The notes under the pieces were generated by a model. It saw only the letters and a list, made by a program, of their open reading frames with translations, made no database searches and was not told the DNA's origin. DNA of 64,000 nucleotides from NCBI GenBank assembly GCA_943787745.1, contig CALSNJ010000007.1, positions 186,001-250,000 of the forward strand, read 5' to 3'. The position numbers and the translations under genes are program-made. Below, piece after piece: positions 25,139-34,682 of the stretch. Source of the DNA: an uncultured Alphaproteobacteria bacterium (GTDB lineage: Bacteria; Pseudomonadota; Alphaproteobacteria; UBA6615). How positions within the stretch are numbered: the first letter of the stretch is position 1; every line of letters begins with the position of its first letter.

Positions 25139-25633
25139 ATGGCGACCCCAGCACAAAGCGCCGGTATTCCGGTCAATATAGGTATTCCCGAGGATCAGCG
25201 TCAGGACATTGCGGACGGCTTGTCACGTCTGCTGGCCGACACTTACACACTGTATCTGAAGACCCACAATTATCACTGGAACGTCACAGGGCCGATGTTC
25301 AACACCCTGCATCTGATGTTCGAGACCCAGTACAACGAGCTGGCTCTGGCCGTGGATGAGATCGCCGAACGTATCCGCGCACTGGGTTTTGCAGCGCCCG
25401 GCAGTTATGCGGCTTATTCGAAGCTTTCCTCGATCCCCGAGGCCGAGGATGTGCCCGCGGCTGAGGACATGATCCGGCAGCTCTCGGAAGGGCAGGAGAC
25501 CGTGGTGCGGACGGCCCGTGAAGTCTTCCCCATCGCGGAAGCTGGCACTGACGAAGCCACGGCAGATTTGCTGACCCAGCGTATGCAGATCCATGAAAAG
25601 AATGCCTGGATGCTGCGCAGCATGATTGGCTGA
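25139..25633 (+). CDS. dps: Dps family DNA-protection / ferritin-like protein
   Basis: A 164-residue Dps: twelve subunits form a shell that oxidises and stores iron and shields DNA from peroxide. The ferroxidase motif is seen in [23 protein letters not shown] (His and Asp/Glu ligands between subunits), with [21 protein letters not shown] following and [16 protein letters not shown] at the end. The ATG at 25139 has the site AGAAGGAG. A perfect Irr-type palindrome lies just upstream and a strong terminator follows, so the gene is a single unit controlled by iron (inferred). Confidence 0.95.
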   Translation: MATPAQSAGIPVNIGIPEDQRQDIADGLSRLLADTYTLYLKTHNYHWNVTGPMFNTLHLMFETQYNELALAVDEIAERIRALGFAAPGSYAAYSKLSSIPEAEDVPAAEDMIRQLSEGQETVVRTAREVFPIAEAGTDEATADLLTQRMQIHEKNAWMLRSMIG

Positions 25634-25656
25634 CAGCCAAAGAAATTTTTACAGAA

Positions 25657-25688
25657 AGCCGGGCAGGTCGTTGTTGCCCGGCTTTTTT
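25657..25688 (+). terminator. Intrinsic terminator after dps
   Basis: A 9-base-pair GC-rich stem (AGCCGGGCA with TGCCCGGCT), a 9-base loop and a T run to 25688. Confidence 0.9.
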
Positions 25689-25767
25689 GTGCCCGGGCTT
25701 TGCATTGCGTCGCGGGTTTCCAGGCCTATATTGCTTGGGAACCCGGAATGACTGCAGGAGTAATCAA

Positions 25768-26070
25768 ATGGCCGATCTCGACAAAGCGACCCAGACCGAA
25801 CTGGAAGCAGCTGCGTTTCGCACGCTTGTGCAGCATTTGCGTGACAATCCACAGGTCCAGAATATCGACCTGATGAACCTGGCTGATTTTTGCCGGAACT
25901 GCCTGTCCAAGTGGTACCGGGCGGCGGCCGACGAGAAGGGGATTGAACTCGAATATGAGGATGCCCGCGAGATCGTCTACGGCATGCCCTATAGCGACTG
26001 GAAGTCGAAGCACCAGACCGAGGCCACACCTGAGCAGCTGGCCAAAATGCAGGAAAAGCAGGGCCACTAG
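25768..26070 (+). CDS. DUF1244 domain-containing protein
   Basis: A 100-residue soluble protein of the DUF1244 family, known mostly from alpha- and gammaproteobacteria; structures exist but no function. The family signature is clear: AFRTLVQHLRDNPQVQNIDLMNLADFCRNCLSKWYRAA, then REIVYGMPYSDWKSKHQTEA. The two Cys in FCRNCLSKW are conserved in the family. ATG 25768 is preceded by CAGGAG. It lies 80 bases after the dps terminator, so it has its own promoter. Confidence 0.92.
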   Translation: MADLDKATQTELEAAAFRTLVQHLRDNPQVQNIDLMNLADFCRNCLSKWYRAAADEKGIELEYEDAREIVYGMPYSDWKSKHQTEATPEQLAKMQEKQGH

Positions 26071-26078
26071 GTCACTGA

Positions 26079-26558
26079 TTGCGCGTTGGTGTCGTGGAGA
26101 TCGACCTCCAGCATTGCGATGTCTCTCACCCGGATGCTGTCGTCTGTCTGGATGGATATTTCCGTGAAATAGATAGCCGCTTTACAACCGGGTTTGACCG
26201 GTCGCGGGGCGGGGCGGCCGGAGATGCTGCCTATGCGCCGCCAACGGGTGCGTTCCTTGTTGCGCGGATGGATGGCAAAGCTGTCGGGTGCGGCGGGGTG
26301 GCGTTTCGCGATGGTGGATATGCCGAAATCAAACGGATGTGGGTCTCCCGTGACGCGCGGGGTCTTGGTGTGGGCTATCAGATCCTGTTGGGTCTGGAAC
26401 TGGTCGCGCAGAACGCTGGATTCACGCGGGCTCGACTGGATTCCAACCGTGCCCTGACAGAAGCCCACGCGCTCTATGCGCGCTGTGGCTATGTCGAGAT
26501 CGAACGGTATAACGACAACCCCTATGCCGATCTCTGGTTCGAGAAAGCGCTTCCCTGA
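26079..26558 (+). CDS. GNAT family N-acetyltransferase
   Basis: A 159-residue acetyl-CoA-dependent acetyltransferase. The core runs from GAFLVARMDGKAVGCGGVAFRDGGYAEIKRMWVSRDARGLGVG, whose RGLGVG is the acetyl-CoA pyrophosphate loop, to RLDSNRALTEAHALYARCGYVEIERYNDNPYADLWFEKAL. TTG 26079 and GTG 26094 are both possible starts. Substrate unknown. It follows the DUF1244 gene by 8 bases and may be co-transcribed with it. Confidence 0.88.
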   Translation: MRVGVVEIDLQHCDVSHPDAVVCLDGYFREIDSRFTTGFDRSRGGAAGDAAYAPPTGAFLVARMDGKAVGCGGVAFRDGGYAEIKRMWVSRDARGLGVGYQILLGLELVAQNAGFTRARLDSNRALTEAHALYARCGYVEIERYNDNPYADLWFEKALP

Positions 26559-26661
26559 AAGTTGCCCACAAGCGATAGCTTTGCGTTTCCACAGCCGATT
26601 GGGCTAAAGCCATTGGCGTTGCGGTTGATCGCGGCAGTAATCGTTTTTCGGAGAGAGTTTC

Positions 26662-26904
26662 ATGTCTGATACCGGCGGAATTGCGGGCGACCGCCTGCGC
26701 AGCTTCATCGAACGCGTCGAACGCCTCGAGGAAGACCGGTCAAATTTGAATGCGGATATTCGCGAGGTCTATTCTGAAGCGAAGTCGGCCGGGTTTGATG
26801 CCAAAACCATGCGCGCCATCGTGCGCCTGCGGAAGCTGGAGCCCAATGAACGGCAGGAGCAGGAACACCTGCTTGAAGTCTACCGGAACGCCGTTGGCGT
26901 CTAG
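26662..26904 (+). CDS. gapR: GapR family DNA-binding protein (DUF2312)
   Basis: GapR is an alphaproteobacterial nucleoid protein that clamps overtwisted DNA ahead of replication and transcription and stimulates topoisomerases. The 80-residue protein matches closely: GDRLRSFIERVERLEEDRSNL, then DIREVYSEAKSAGFDAKTMRAIVRLRKLEPNERQEQEHLLEVYR. The long N-terminal helix forms the dimer interface and the basic middle part faces DNA. ATG 26662 has a GGAGAGAG site. Its last four bases overlap the convergent transglutaminase gene. Confidence 0.95.
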   Translation: MSDTGGIAGDRLRSFIERVERLEEDRSNLNADIREVYSEAKSAGFDAKTMRAIVRLRKLEPNERQEQEHLLEVYRNAVGV

Positions 26905-27806
26905 TCCTCGATCATTGCGGATGACGGGAACACCAATGCGGGTGTGTCCGGTCGGGTCCTGAGTGATTCCAGCAACGTATTGTCATCTGAACCAGGCGGG
27001 AGGCCCATGGTCCAGACCCGGAAGTGGGTCAGGTCGTAGGACCCGAAGGATGTGATGATGGCCACATCGGCAGCATCCCGCCCGCGGACCATCTGCACCC
27101 GGCCGACCCGGGGCTTGTTGTGCCGGGCATCAAAGGTGTGCCAGGCACCGTCGAGAAAGACTTCAAACCACGCACAGAAATCGGTGGGTCCGGTTTCCGG
27201 GGCACTGATGTCCGATATGTATCCGCTCACATAGCGTGCGGGGATGTTCATCGCGCGACATAGCGAGATGGCGAGATGCGCAAAGTCGCGGCATACGCCC
27301 GATTTCTCGATATGCACCTCATGCGCGGTCTTGGTTGGACGGCCGAACTTGTAATCGAATGTGGTTTGCTCGTGCACGTAATCGCAGATGGCCTGCACCT
27401 GCTGCCAGCCGGGTGTGTAGAACCCGAAATAATCCCACGCAAAATCACCCAGCTCGTCAGATTCGCAGTAGCGGCTTGGGGCGAGGAACTGCAGGGTTTC
27501 GACGGGAAGGTCCTGAACCGGTGCCAGGCGCGCCTCGACATTGACCGGATCGGGTCGACCGTCGACCTGCGCAATGCAGTCTGACCAGAGTGTCAGTCCT
27601 CCCACTGGCGCCACGATCCGGGCGAACTGATTCCCGAAGGCATCGAAATAGATTTCCAGCGGTACGTCCGGTTCGGCGTGAATTTCATCCGATCCGATCA
27701 GATGCAGATCGATATCGGGACGTGGTGCGAGTGCCAGCAGCATGGGGACGGGGTGTTCGCATTCGATGACGATCTCGAATCCGAACCTGATTTGAACATT
27801 GCTCAT
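26901..27806 (-). CDS. Transglutaminase-like cysteine peptidase family protein
   Basis: A 301-residue protein with an N-terminal beta-rich domain (VQIRFGFEIVIECEHPVPMLLAL) and a transglutaminase core. The predicted catalytic triad is Cys in KSGVCRDFAHL, His in GAWHTFDARH and the following Asp. HEQTTFDYKFGRPTKTAHE is the segment before the Cys and is typical of bacterial members that act as proteases or amidases. There is no signal peptide or membrane helix, so it is probably cytoplasmic. Convergent with gapR. Substrate unknown. Confidence 0.9.
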   Translation of the reverse strand: MSNVQIRFGFEIVIECEHPVPMLLALAPRPDIDLHLIGSDEIHAEPDVPLEIYFDAFGNQFARIVAPVGGLTLWSDCIAQVDGRPDPVNVEARLAPVQDLPVETLQFLAPSRYCESDELGDFAWDYFGFYTPGWQQVQAICDYVHEQTTFDYKFGRPTKTAHEVHIEKSGVCRDFAHLAISLCRAMNIPARYVSGYISDISAPETGPTDFCAWFEVFLDGAWHTFDARHNKPRVGRVQMVRGRDAADVAIITSFGSYDLTHFRVWTMGLPPGSDDNTLLESLRTRPDTPALVFPSSAMIED

Positions 27807-27874
27807 GGGCGTTGGTTAGCACGAATTCCCATGCGTGCGTGCGTAACTTCTTCTCGTCTGTCAAATCGGTCGAA

Positions 27875-30800
27875 CTATTCTGCCGCTTTTGCCTGTGGGG
27901 CATTCGGATCGCGGAAAGCTTGCAGCAACGCTTCCTCCTCGGCCTTTGCCTTTTCGAGATGCTGTTCCTTCACGTGACCATAGCCGCGGATATGTTCGGG
28001 AATGGTCGCAATGGCGACAGCCAACTCATGGTTCTGGGAGGTCAGGCCATTGAGCAACTCGTCGATGGTCGCTTCATAGTCCGCGATGAGCTCGCGTTCC
28101 ATCTTGCGCTCGGCGGAATAGCCAAAGACATCGAGCGGCGAGCCGCGCAGAAATTTCAATCCTGCGAGAAGCTTGAAGGCCGACATCATCCAGGGGCCAA
28201 ATTCCTGCTTCTGGAGTTCGCCGGTTTCCGGATCGCGTTTGGCGAAGAGCGGCGGCGCCATGTGGAACTTCAGCTTGTAGTCGCCTTCGAACTGGTCGCG
28301 AACCTTGTGCAGGAAATCGCCATTCGTATAGAGGCGCGCGACTTCATACTCATCCTTGATCGCAAGGAGCTTGTAGTAGTAGCGGGCAACTGCCTCGGCG
28401 AGACCGGAGTGGCCTTTGGTGCGATCGCCCTCGGCTTTCTGAACCTTGACCACAAGATCCTTATAGCGACGCGCATAGGCCTCGTTCTCATACATGGTCA
28501 GGAAGCGGATGCGACGGGCGACGATGTCCTCGAGCGACGTGGCGATGTCGGGTGCCTTGAGGCGCATCGGTGTCACCGGTTCGGCGGCACGTGCAACGCG
28601 TGTCTCGTCGACCGCAGCCCGACGGCCCCACAGGAAGGCTTCCTTGTTGAATTCGACAGCCACACCGTTCAGTTCGATGGCCTGACTGAGGGCTTCGCCC
28701 GAGATCGGGACCAGGCCCTTCTGCCAGGCATAACCGAGCATGAAGAGATTGGTCGCAATGGAATCGCCCATCAGGGCGGTGGCATAGCGTGTGCCTTCGA
28801 TGAACTCGGCAGCAGCTTCACCCACGGCAACCTGAATCGTTTGCGCGAGTTCACCTGCATTCAGGTTGTAGTCGGGATTGCGTGTAAAATCGCCGGTGAT
28901 GGTCTCATGGCTGTTGATGATCGCCCGGGTTTCTCCCGGTTGCATCTTGGCAATCGCATCGGTGCCTGCGGCAACCACCAGGTCGCACCCCAGAACGAGA
29001 TTTGCGCTACCGGCGGCGATCCGGACGGCATGGATGTCCTCCGGTGTCTCCCCGATTCGAATATGGCTGATCACGGCGCCGCCCTTCTGGGCAAGGCCGG
29101 CCATGTCGAGCACGGAGACGCCCTTGTTCTCGATATGGGCAGCCATGCCGATCAGGGCGCCGATGGTGACAACACCGGTTCCGCCAACCCCCGTCACGAG
29201 GATCCCGTAGGGTTCATCGAGTGAAGGCAGGCGCGGCTCTGGAAGGTCGATGCCATCGAAGGCCGCGTCCGCGCCAATCGGTGCATTCGCGTCGGGCTTG
29301 CGCAACCCGCCACCTTCGATGGTGACGAAGCTTGGGCAGAAACCGTTCACACAGGAATAGTCCTTGTTGCAGCTGGACTGGTCGATCGCCCGCTTGCGGC
29401 CGAACTCGGTTTCTACCGGGACAACCGAGAGACAATTGGATTTCACCGAGCAGTCCCCGCAGCCTTCGCAGACCTGTTCATTGATCATCACGCGTTTGGC
29501 CGGGTCCGGGAAGGTCCCGCGCTTGCGGCGGCGGCGCTTCTCGGCAGCGCATGTCTGGTCGTACACCAGAACCGAAACACCCGGGAACTCCCGCAGGTCT
29601 TTCTGGATACTGTCGAGCTCATCCCGGTGATGGATTGTCACGCCATGGGCAAACGGTGCTCCGGTCGGATACTTGTCCGGTTCGTCGCTGACCACAACGA
29701 TCCGCTGGACGCCCTCAGCCTCCATCTGGCGGGTGATCCCCGGAACCGTCAGCGGTCCATCGTGGTGCTGCCCTCCGGTCATGGCGACGGCGTCATTGAA
29801 CAGAATTTTGTAGGTCATGTTCTCGCCCGAGGCGACAGCCTGCCGGATCGCCATGAAGCCCGAGTGGTAATATGTGCCGTCACCGAGATTGACGAAGACG
29901 TGGTCGTCCTCAACGAAGGGCGCCTGACCGACCCAGGAGACGCCTTCGCCGCCCATATGGGTGAAGGTCTCGGTGTTGCGGTCCATCCAGACCGACATGA
30001 AATGGCAACCAATCCCGGCGAGCGCCCGGCTTCCTTCTGGGACTTTGGTCGAGGTGTTGTGGGGGCAGCCCGAGCAGAAAAACGGGATACGTTTGGCGGC
30101 GGGAGGTTGCTGGGCGAGGGAGGCGTCCTTGCGCTCCAGGAAAGAAAGGCGCTCAGAGATCGCTTCCGAATTGTGCCACCGGGCGAGCCGTTTCGCGATC
30201 GCGCTGGCGATCTGGGCGGGGGTGAGTTCGCCCGATGACGGCAGAATCCAGTTTCCCTCTTCGTCATGCTTTCCCAAAACATTGGGACGCTTGTTGTCGG
30301 GCAGGTCGTAGAGCTGCTCTTTCAGCTGGCCCTCGATCAGCGAGCGTTTCTCTTCGACGACGAGGATTTCTTCCAGGCCTTCGGCGAATTCTCTCATGCC
30401 CTCTGGCTCGAGTGGCCAGACCATTGCGACCTTGTAGATGCTGATGCCGATATCGGACGCCTGAGATTCGGAAATGCCAAGGTCGTCGAGCGCCTGCCGC
30501 ACATCGAGATAACTTTTGCCGGTGGTGACAATGCCCAAACGGCGCTTCGGGCTGTCGAGGGTGATCTTGTCGAGACGGTTGGCGCGCGCAAAGGCGAGTG
30601 CAGCCTGAATCTTGTAGCGATGAAGCCGGTCTTCCTGGGGGAGGAACTCGTCTGGCCAACGAATGTTCAGGCCACCCTCGGGCATCTCGAAACCTTCCGG
30701 GGTCACGATTTTTACCCGATGTGGATCCACATGGACTGACGCCGAACTGTCGACCGTTTCCGCGACGGTCTTGAACGCCACCCAGCAGCCCGAAAAACGG

Positions 30801-31384
30801 GACATGGCCCAACCATAGAGGCCCAGATCAAGAAACTCCTGGACGCCGGCCGGATTCAGGACCGGAATCATGGCATCGACGAACGCGAATTCAGATTGGT
30901 GTGCCGTTGTGGAGGATTTGCATGTGTGGTCATCGCCTGCGAGCAAAAGCACGCCGCCATGAGGGGCAGACCCGGCGAGGTTGCCGTGTTTGAACACATC
31001 ACCCGAGCGGTCGACACCCGGGCCTTTGCCATACCACATGGAAAACACGCCATCATGTTTGGCGCCTTCTGAGAGATTGATCTGCTGGGTGCCCCAGATG
31101 GCGGTGGCCGCCAGGTCTTCGTTGACGCCGGCCCGGAAGACGATGTTGTTGCGTTCCAGGAAGCGTTTGGCACGTTCCATCTGCTGGTCCAGCGCGCCCA
31201 GCGGAGATCCCCGATAGCCGGTGACATAGGCGGCGGTGTCCAGACCGGCAGCGGCGTCGCGCTGGCGTTGCATCATCGGTAGCCGCACAAGCGCCTGTGT
31301 TCCATTGAGAAATACGCGCCCGGATTCGAGGGCGTACTTGTCATCGAGACTGACCTGATTAAGTTTGGCGGTTGACGCAGCCAT
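27875..31384 (-). CDS. Indolepyruvate ferredoxin oxidoreductase, single-chain (IorA-IorB fused) form
   Basis: A 1169-residue enzyme that oxidatively decarboxylates indolepyruvate and other aryl-pyruvates to acyl-CoA, passing electrons to ferredoxin. The N-terminal pyruvate-oxidoreductase domain has RGSPLGALDQQMERAK, the TPP region FFCSGCPHNTSTKVP and GIGCHFMSVWMDRNT, and NLGDGTYYHSGF. A central ferredoxin-like stretch has VCEGCGDCSVKSNCLSV followed by SCNKDYSCVNGFCPSF (Fe-S cysteines). The gamma-type domain begins GILVTGVGGTGVVTIGALIGMAAH. ATG 31384 has GGGAG upstream; the longer frame reaches only non-conserved sequence. It would serve Trp/Phe/Tyr catabolism. Confidence 0.93.
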   Translation of the reverse strand: MAASTAKLNQVSLDDKYALESGRVFLNGTQALVRLPMMQRQRDAAAGLDTAAYVTGYRGSPLGALDQQMERAKRFLERNNIVFRAGVNEDLAATAIWGTQQINLSEGAKHDGVFSMWYGKGPGVDRSGDVFKHGNLAGSAPHGGVLLLAGDDHTCKSSTTAHQSEFAFVDAMIPVLNPAGVQEFLDLGLYGWAMSRFSGCWVAFKTVAETVDSSASVHVDPHRVKIVTPEGFEMPEGGLNIRWPDEFLPQEDRLHRYKIQAALAFARANRLDKITLDSPKRRLGIVTTGKSYLDVRQALDDLGISESQASDIGISIYKVAMVWPLEPEGMREFAEGLEEILVVEEKRSLIEGQLKEQLYDLPDNKRPNVLGKHDEEGNWILPSSGELTPAQIASAIAKRLARWHNSEAISERLSFLERKDASLAQQPPAAKRIPFFCSGCPHNTSTKVPEGSRALAGIGCHFMSVWMDRNTETFTHMGGEGVSWVGQAPFVEDDHVFVNLGDGTYYHSGFMAIRQAVASGENMTYKILFNDAVAMTGGQHHDGPLTVPGITRQMEAEGVQRIVVVSDEPDKYPTGAPFAHGVTIHHRDELDSIQKDLREFPGVSVLVYDQTCAAEKRRRRKRGTFPDPAKRVMINEQVCEGCGDCSVKSNCLSVVPVETEFGRKRAIDQSSCNKDYSCVNGFCPSFVTIEGGGLRKPDANAPIGADAAFDGIDLPEPRLPSLDEPYGILVTGVGGTGVVTIGALIGMAAHIENKGVSVLDMAGLAQKGGAVISHIRIGETPEDIHAVRIAAGSANLVLGCDLVVAAGTDAIAKMQPGETRAIINSHETITGDFTRNPDYNLNAGELAQTIQVAVGEAAAEFIEGTRYATALMGDSIATNLFMLGYAWQKGLVPISGEALSQAIELNGVAVEFNKEAFLWGRRAAVDETRVARAAEPVTPMRLKAPDIATSLEDIVARRIRFLTMYENEAYARRYKDLVVKVQKAEGDRTKGHSGLAEAVARYYYKLLAIKDEYEVARLYTNGDFLHKVRDQFEGDYKLKFHMAPPLFAKRDPETGELQKQEFGPWMMSAFKLLAGLKFLRGSPLDVFGYSAERKMERELIADYEATIDELLNGLTSQNHELAVAIATIPEHIRGYGHVKEQHLEKAKAEEEALLQAFRDPNAPQAKAAE

Positions 31385-31639
31385 GGCATTTTCTCCCGTC
31401 CGAACACGCACACGGTGTTCGTCTGCCAGAAATGTAAGCACCGCTAACCTAGCTGTCCATCCGCAGCGGACTATAGGTGCATTCACGAAACAAATATTCG
31501 GCGCTTACGGGATTGGTGCGCAGTTTGTTCGCGAGAATGCTTGAGGTTTTTCGATTCTGATCGGCGCAGTTCACGTGCATTTTGTCGAATGCTCGCCTAT
31601 ATCAAGGTATCTGCCAATTTTGATCTGTGAGCGCGCGCC

Positions 31640-32611
31640 ATGACCGTACTTGTGACAGGAGCTGCCGGTTTTATCGGCATGAATGTCAGCCTTGCCCTGA
31701 TGGCGCGGGGCGAAACGGTTGTCGGGATCGACAATCTCAATGACTACTACGATGTGAGCCTCAAGGAAGCCCGGCTCGCCAGACTGACAGCGCATAATGC
31801 GTTCAGCTTTGTGCGCGGTGACATCGGCGATGCCGATACCCTTGCTGAAGCCGGGAACGGGGTCGACCGAATTGTGCATCTCGCAGCGCAGGCCGGTGTG
31901 CGTTATAGCCTCGAAAATCCCGGGGCGTATATTCAGGCCAATATTGTCGGACATATGAACGTGATCGAGCTGGCAAGGGCGTTGGGGGACGACCTCAAGC
32001 ATCTTGTCTACGCCAGCTCATCTTCGGTCTATGGCGGCAATACGAAGCTGCCTTTTTCCGTGGATGATCAGGTCGACAATCCGGTTTCGCTTTATGCGGC
32101 CACGAAGAAGGCGGATGAGCTGATGAGCCATGCCTATTCTTCGACCTTTCGTTTGCCGCAGACGGGTTTGCGGTTTTTCACGGTCTATGGCCCCTGGGGT
32201 CGGCCGGATATGTCGCTTTATATTTTCACGCGAAAAATTCTGGCGGGCGACCCCATCCCGGTCTTCAACCACGGCAAGATGCAGCGCGATTTTACCTATA
32301 TCGACGATATCGTCGCAGGTGTTCTGGCCGCGCTCGACAATCCGCCGCCCCGTGACGGCGAAGATGTGCCCCACCGGGTCTACAATCTGGGCAATCACAG
32401 CTCCGAACCGCTGATGCGGTTTATCGGATTGATCGAAGAGGCTTTGGGTGAAAAGGCGGAAATCGACTTCCAGCCGATGCAGCCGGGTGACGTTCCTGCG
32501 ACCTATGCGGATATCGAGGCCAGTCGCCGGGATCTTGGTTTCGAGCCGCGGGTTCCGATCGACGAAGGTATTCCACGTTTCGTGGAATGGTATCGGGAAT
32601 TCCACGGCTAG
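31640..32611 (+). CDS. NAD-dependent epimerase, UDP-glucuronate 4-epimerase type
   Basis: A 323-residue extended-SDR epimerase. Such enzymes turn UDP-glucuronate into UDP-galacturonate for capsule or LPS sugars. It has the NAD loop VTGAAGFIGMNVS, the family marker GIDNLNDYYDVSLKEARL, HLAAQAGVRYSLENP, the catalytic YASSSSVYGGN with YAATKKADE (Tyr and Lys), FFTVYGPWGRPDM and RDFTYIDDIV. These segments are those of the WbpU/LpsL group. It is divergent from the indolepyruvate gene. The exact sugar substrate is inferred. Confidence 0.9.
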   Translation: MTVLVTGAAGFIGMNVSLALMARGETVVGIDNLNDYYDVSLKEARLARLTAHNAFSFVRGDIGDADTLAEAGNGVDRIVHLAAQAGVRYSLENPGAYIQANIVGHMNVIELARALGDDLKHLVYASSSSVYGGNTKLPFSVDDQVDNPVSLYAATKKADELMSHAYSSTFRLPQTGLRFFTVYGPWGRPDMSLYIFTRKILAGDPIPVFNHGKMQRDFTYIDDIVAGVLAALDNPPPRDGEDVPHRVYNLGNHSSEPLMRFIGLIEEALGEKAEIDFQPMQPGDVPATYADIEASRRDLGFEPRVPIDEGIPRFVEWYREFHG

Positions 32612-32622
32612 GTTGTTCTGAA

Positions 32623-32707
32623 GTCATTGCGAGCCGAAGGCGAAGCAATCCAGTGCGGGTAGGGTGCAGGCGTGGATTGCGTCGTCGCTGTGCTTCTCGC
32701 AATGACG
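32623..32707. repeat. Dispersed palindromic repeat (GTCATTGCGAG type)
   Basis: A long imperfect inverted repeat with outer arms GTCATTGCGAG and CTCGCAATGAC and inner arms GAAGCAATCCA and TGGATTGC. This is the pattern of a repeat family widely dispersed in alphaproteobacterial intergenic DNA. It fills the gap between the convergent epimerase and acyl-CoA synthetase genes. Confidence 0.75.
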
Positions 32708-32729
32708 TTCGAAAAATGAAGTTCTCGGC

Positions 32730-34550
32730 CTAGCCCCGTTTCCGTCCGTAGAGCGCTTCCAGCCGTTCCCCGTAGATTTTGCGAATTTCGTGTCGCCGGA
32801 TCTTGAGTGATGGCGTCATCAGGCTGTTTTCGGTGGTGAAGCCTTCCTCGGCCACGATGAAACGCCGCACCTGTTCGAGGGGAGAGAGACGCGCATTGGC
32901 GCGGTCGATGGCTTCCCGGAGGCGCGCGTGAAATTTTTCGGAATCCGAAAGTTCTGAGAGGTCGGCTTTGCGATCGTTTTCTTTCGCCCAGCTGGAGATA
33001 AAGGCTTCATCGGGCACAAGCACGGCCACCAGGTGCGGGCGCTTATCGCCATAGACCATGGCCTGACTGAGTTCAGGCTCGAAGACGAGTATGCCTTCGA
33101 CCCGTTGGGGGGAGACGTTGTCGCCGCCCGAATTGACGATGATGTCCTTCTTCCGGTCGGTTATCTTGATGTAGCCGTCCTCGTCGAGAACGCCAATATC
33201 GCCGGTGTGGACCCAGCCATCGCGCAGTGTTTCTGCGGTCAGTTCCGGCGCATTCCAGTAGCCCTGCATATTGAGTTCGCCGCGGACAAGAATTTCTCCA
33301 TCTTCGGCAATCTTTACTTCGACATCGGGGAAAGCGGGCCCGACAGTATCGATCTTGATCTTACGAGGCGGGTTGGCGCTCACGACGGGTGCGGTCTCGG
33401 TTTGTCCGTAGCCCTGCAGCAGGCGAACCCCCAATGCCAGAAAGAAGACACCGACATCATAGTTCAGGGGTGCGCCCCCGGAGACAAAGGCCTTGAGGCG
33501 CCCGCCGAAACGTTCGGCCACTTTGGCGCGTACGAGTTTCTCAAGAACCCGGTCCTGGATTTTCTCTATCAGTGAGAGGCTGGCCGCTCCGTGTTCGTAG
33601 CGTTTGATGCCCAGAGCAACGGTTTTCTTGAACAGTTTCTCCGACAGGCCACCCTTGCGTTCGACACCTGAGATGATGCGCTGGTGCATCGATTCATAGA
33701 GGCGCGGAACCGCGGTCATGATCGTTGGGTGGACTTCAGCCATGTTCGCCGAAAGTTTGTCGATCCCTTCGGCATAGTAAATCTCTGCGCCGATGGTCAG
33801 CGGGAAGTGCAGGCCCGCGGTGTGTTCGTAAGAGTGGCTGAGGGGCAGGAAGGACAGAAATGCTTCCTGGTTCAGGTCAAGCATCCCGTCATCACTGAAC
33901 AGATGGTACGCGCCCGTGCAATTGCGCAGAATGGCGCCGTGGCTGAGCATCACCCCTTTCGGTGCGCCACCGGTGCCTGACGTGTAGATCAGACAGGACG
34001 TGTCGGTGCGGGATATCTCACTGAGTTCGGCCTCGATGTCATCCGTAAGGGCAGCGGCATCGCGGATCATGTCACGCCAGTTGATGATGGAGATGTTTTC
34101 ACTCTGACCGCTGACGCCTTCGATGGTGACAACGGTTCCGACTGTGCCGGTGCTCCGGATCGCCGGCACCAGGCGTTCGGCCAGTTGCTCGGATGAAACG
34201 ATGGCCGCTTTCGGTTCACAGTCCGAAACAAGGTGGATGTGGTCGTCGACTGTGTTGGTGGTATAGGCGGGCACGGTGATGGCGCCGGCCGCCATGATCG
34301 CGAGATCGGCGATCCCCCATTCGGGGCGGTTCTCGGACACCAGTAAAACACGGTCGCCACGGGCAACGCCGGCGGCACGGAGGCCGCGCGCCAGGGCGGT
34401 CACTTCATCGCGGGCTTGGGCCCAGCTGGTGGACTGCCAGGACTCATAGCGCTTGGCCCAGAACAGCGGAGCATCGCCAAGTTCAGCGGCTTTCTCGTAG
34501 AAGACCTGTGGCAGATTTTGCCAGTTGTCGTAGCGCGTGGCGTAGTCCAT
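32730..34550 (-). CDS. Long-chain acyl-CoA synthetase (AMP-forming, FadD/FAA1-like)
   Basis: A 606-residue adenylate-forming ligase that activates fatty acids to acyl-CoA with ATP. It shows the P-loop-like CLIYTSGTGGAPKGVMLSHG, the FLPLSHSYEHTAGLHFPL linker region, VSGGAPLNYDVGVFF, LQGYGQTETAPVVS, GWVHTGDIGVLDEDGYI and DRKKDIIVNSGGDNVSPQRVEG, with the C-terminal Lys region TPSLKIRRHEIRK. The overall form is that of the COG1022 group. ATG 34550 precedes the conserved region; an earlier in-frame start exists at 34601. Chain-length preference is not visible. Confidence 0.93.
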   Translation of the reverse strand: MDYATRYDNWQNLPQVFYEKAAELGDAPLFWAKRYESWQSTSWAQARDEVTALARGLRAAGVARGDRVLLVSENRPEWGIADLAIMAAGAITVPAYTTNTVDDHIHLVSDCEPKAAIVSSEQLAERLVPAIRSTGTVGTVVTIEGVSGQSENISIINWRDMIRDAAALTDDIEAELSEISRTDTSCLIYTSGTGGAPKGVMLSHGAILRNCTGAYHLFSDDGMLDLNQEAFLSFLPLSHSYEHTAGLHFPLTIGAEIYYAEGIDKLSANMAEVHPTIMTAVPRLYESMHQRIISGVERKGGLSEKLFKKTVALGIKRYEHGAASLSLIEKIQDRVLEKLVRAKVAERFGGRLKAFVSGGAPLNYDVGVFFLALGVRLLQGYGQTETAPVVSANPPRKIKIDTVGPAFPDVEVKIAEDGEILVRGELNMQGYWNAPELTAETLRDGWVHTGDIGVLDEDGYIKITDRKKDIIVNSGGDNVSPQRVEGILVFEPELSQAMVYGDKRPHLVAVLVPDEAFISSWAKENDRKADLSELSDSEKFHARLREAIDRANARLSPLEQVRRFIVAEEGFTTENSLMTPSLKIRRHEIRKIYGERLEALYGRKRG

Positions 34551-34682
34551 GGGTGTAGGCCTCGTTCTGGGGCGTTCTATGAGCCGGAATGTCACACGCA
34601 AATCCGCGTGAATGCCAACTGTGGTGGTTGTTGTTCCGCTATATGGACCTTATCTGAAGACGTGATTCAAGGAGCTGTTGAT

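Noticed and set aside
27812-29224. 470-codon plus-strand frame opposite the indolepyruvate oxidoreductase
   Set aside because: Antisense shadow of a conserved 1169-residue enzyme; no start site and no conserved motif.
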